From contig WQTN01000076.1 in assembly GCA_009786295.1 (NCBI GenBank), positions 1 to 5,604 of the forward strand: a stretch of DNA of 5,604 nt, written 5' to 3'. The notes beneath the pieces were generated by a model that was not told the DNA's origin, ran no database searches, and worked only from the letters and a program-made list of their open reading frames with translations. The DNA comes from Methanomassiliicoccaceae archaeon (GTDB taxonomy: Archaea > Thermoplasmatota > Thermoplasmata > Methanomassiliicoccales > Methanomethylophilaceae). Made by a program: the position numbers and the translations under genes. Positions 5,281 to 5,604 of the stretch are shown here, in pieces (position 1 is the first letter of the stretch; the number at the start of each line of letters is the position of its first letter).

Positions 5281-5604
5281 ATGCGCCGTGCAAAGAGCAT
5301 AGATGAACTGTATGAGGAGGTCCGCGACTACGACATCGTGATCACCAATGACCCTGCTCTTGTCACTGCGCTTAATGGAAGGATAGCTTCTCCCCGCATA
5401 GGCGGTTTCGCCTACACACCGAGGAATATTGCCGGGAATGAGACCGTGCCGATATTCGGCGCAGGGGCACTGAGCGATCTGAAGATCTTATCTGAGATAG
5501 CCAACGAGACAGGATACGGCCTGAAGCACATACACAGCGAGCTTGAGAACATAAGGACGATAAGGAGGTACAAGAAAGATGTCAGAAGATACCTCTACTC
5601 GAAC
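5281..5604 (+). CDS. Unidentified protein, N-terminal 108 residues only
   Basis: Open frame from ATG 5281 to the window edge with no stop; the gene continues outside. The visible part begins MRRAKSIDELYEEVRDYD, then a hydrophobic strand IVITNDPALVTALN, PRIGGFAYTPRNIAG, and an Arg/Lys-rich helix near the end. The helix-strand alternation suggests a soluble cytoplasmic protein. The opening (SIDELYEEVRDYDIVIT, then a PRIGGFAYTPR-like block) faintly recalls the start of long archaeal proteins annotated as PD-(D/E)XK nuclease or RecB/AddB-like helicase-nuclease, but none of the diagnostic motifs is inside the window, so this is only a guess. The ATG is chosen because an in-frame stop lies at 5263-5265 and the TATA box at 5252-5260 puts the transcript start at the ATG. 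No ribosome binding site precedes it, which fits a leaderless message. Confidence 0.8.
   Translation, partial: MRRAKSIDELYEEVRDYDIVITNDPALVTALNGRIASPRIGGFAYTPRNIAGNETVPIFGAGALSDLKILSEIANETGYGLKHIHSELENIRTIRRYKKDVRRYLYSN

Noticed and set aside
5102..5302. 66-codon plus-strand ORF overlapping the end of mntP and the start of the last gene
   Set aside because: It starts inside mntP, lacks a ribosome binding site, and overlaps the better supported leaderless gene and its TATA box.
5197..5309. 12-base direct repeat CATAGATGAACT at 5197-5208 and 5298-5309
   Set aside because: About one exact 12-base repeat is expected by chance in a window this size, and no wider similarity surrounds the copies.
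1..5604. CRISPR arrays, insertion sequences, tRNA genes
   Set aside because: No regularly spaced repeats, transposase frames, terminal inverted repeats or tRNA cloverleaf patterns were seen on either strand.

Overview
The window reads as archaeal, most likely a Thermoplasmata-class methanogen of the Methanomassiliicoccales type. The signs are AT-rich TATA boxes about 25 bases ahead of inferred starts, a probable leaderless gene, T-tracts in place of stem-loop terminators, and a mix of archaeal genes with bacterial-type exonuclease VII. The lineage is an inference from gene content and style; no rRNA or marker gene is present.

Layout: (1) 1-826, + strand: a DUF4435/TOPRIM protein whose N-terminus lies outside the window. 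(2) 816-2305, - strand: xseA and xseB, the two subunits of exonuclease VII, joined by a 4-base stop/start overlap and converging with the DUF4435 gene by an 11-base overlap. (3) 2306-2879: a gene-free stretch. It holds a perfect inverted repeat around a TATA box and then, starting where that TATA box predicts, a GC-rich sequence that folds into a self-consistent multibranch RNA (about 2414-2632, perhaps to 2716). I do not recognise it as RNase P, SRP, rRNA or a known riboswitch; it is the best candidate here for something undescribed. (4) 2880-3787, + strand: a hotdog-fold thioesterase-like gene overlapping by 4 bases a small zinc-ribbon membrane protein gene. (5) 3840-4397, - strand: a DnaQ/DEDDh-exonuclease-like protein that has lost most catalytic positions. 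(6) 4555-5121, + strand: mntP, a manganese exporter, divergent from the degenerate exonuclease gene and with a pair of near-identical 9-base sites around its TATA box. (7) 5281-5604, + strand: the first 108 codons of a probably leaderless gene running off the window.

How the genes fit together: DNA metabolism is a loose theme (TOPRIM protein, exonuclease VII, nuclease-fold pseudoenzyme), but the genes sit in separate transcription units and nothing shows that they form one system. The two secure pairs are xseA-xseB (a known enzyme complex) and hotdog-zinc-ribbon (translationally coupled, link unknown). MntP works alone in manganese homeostasis.
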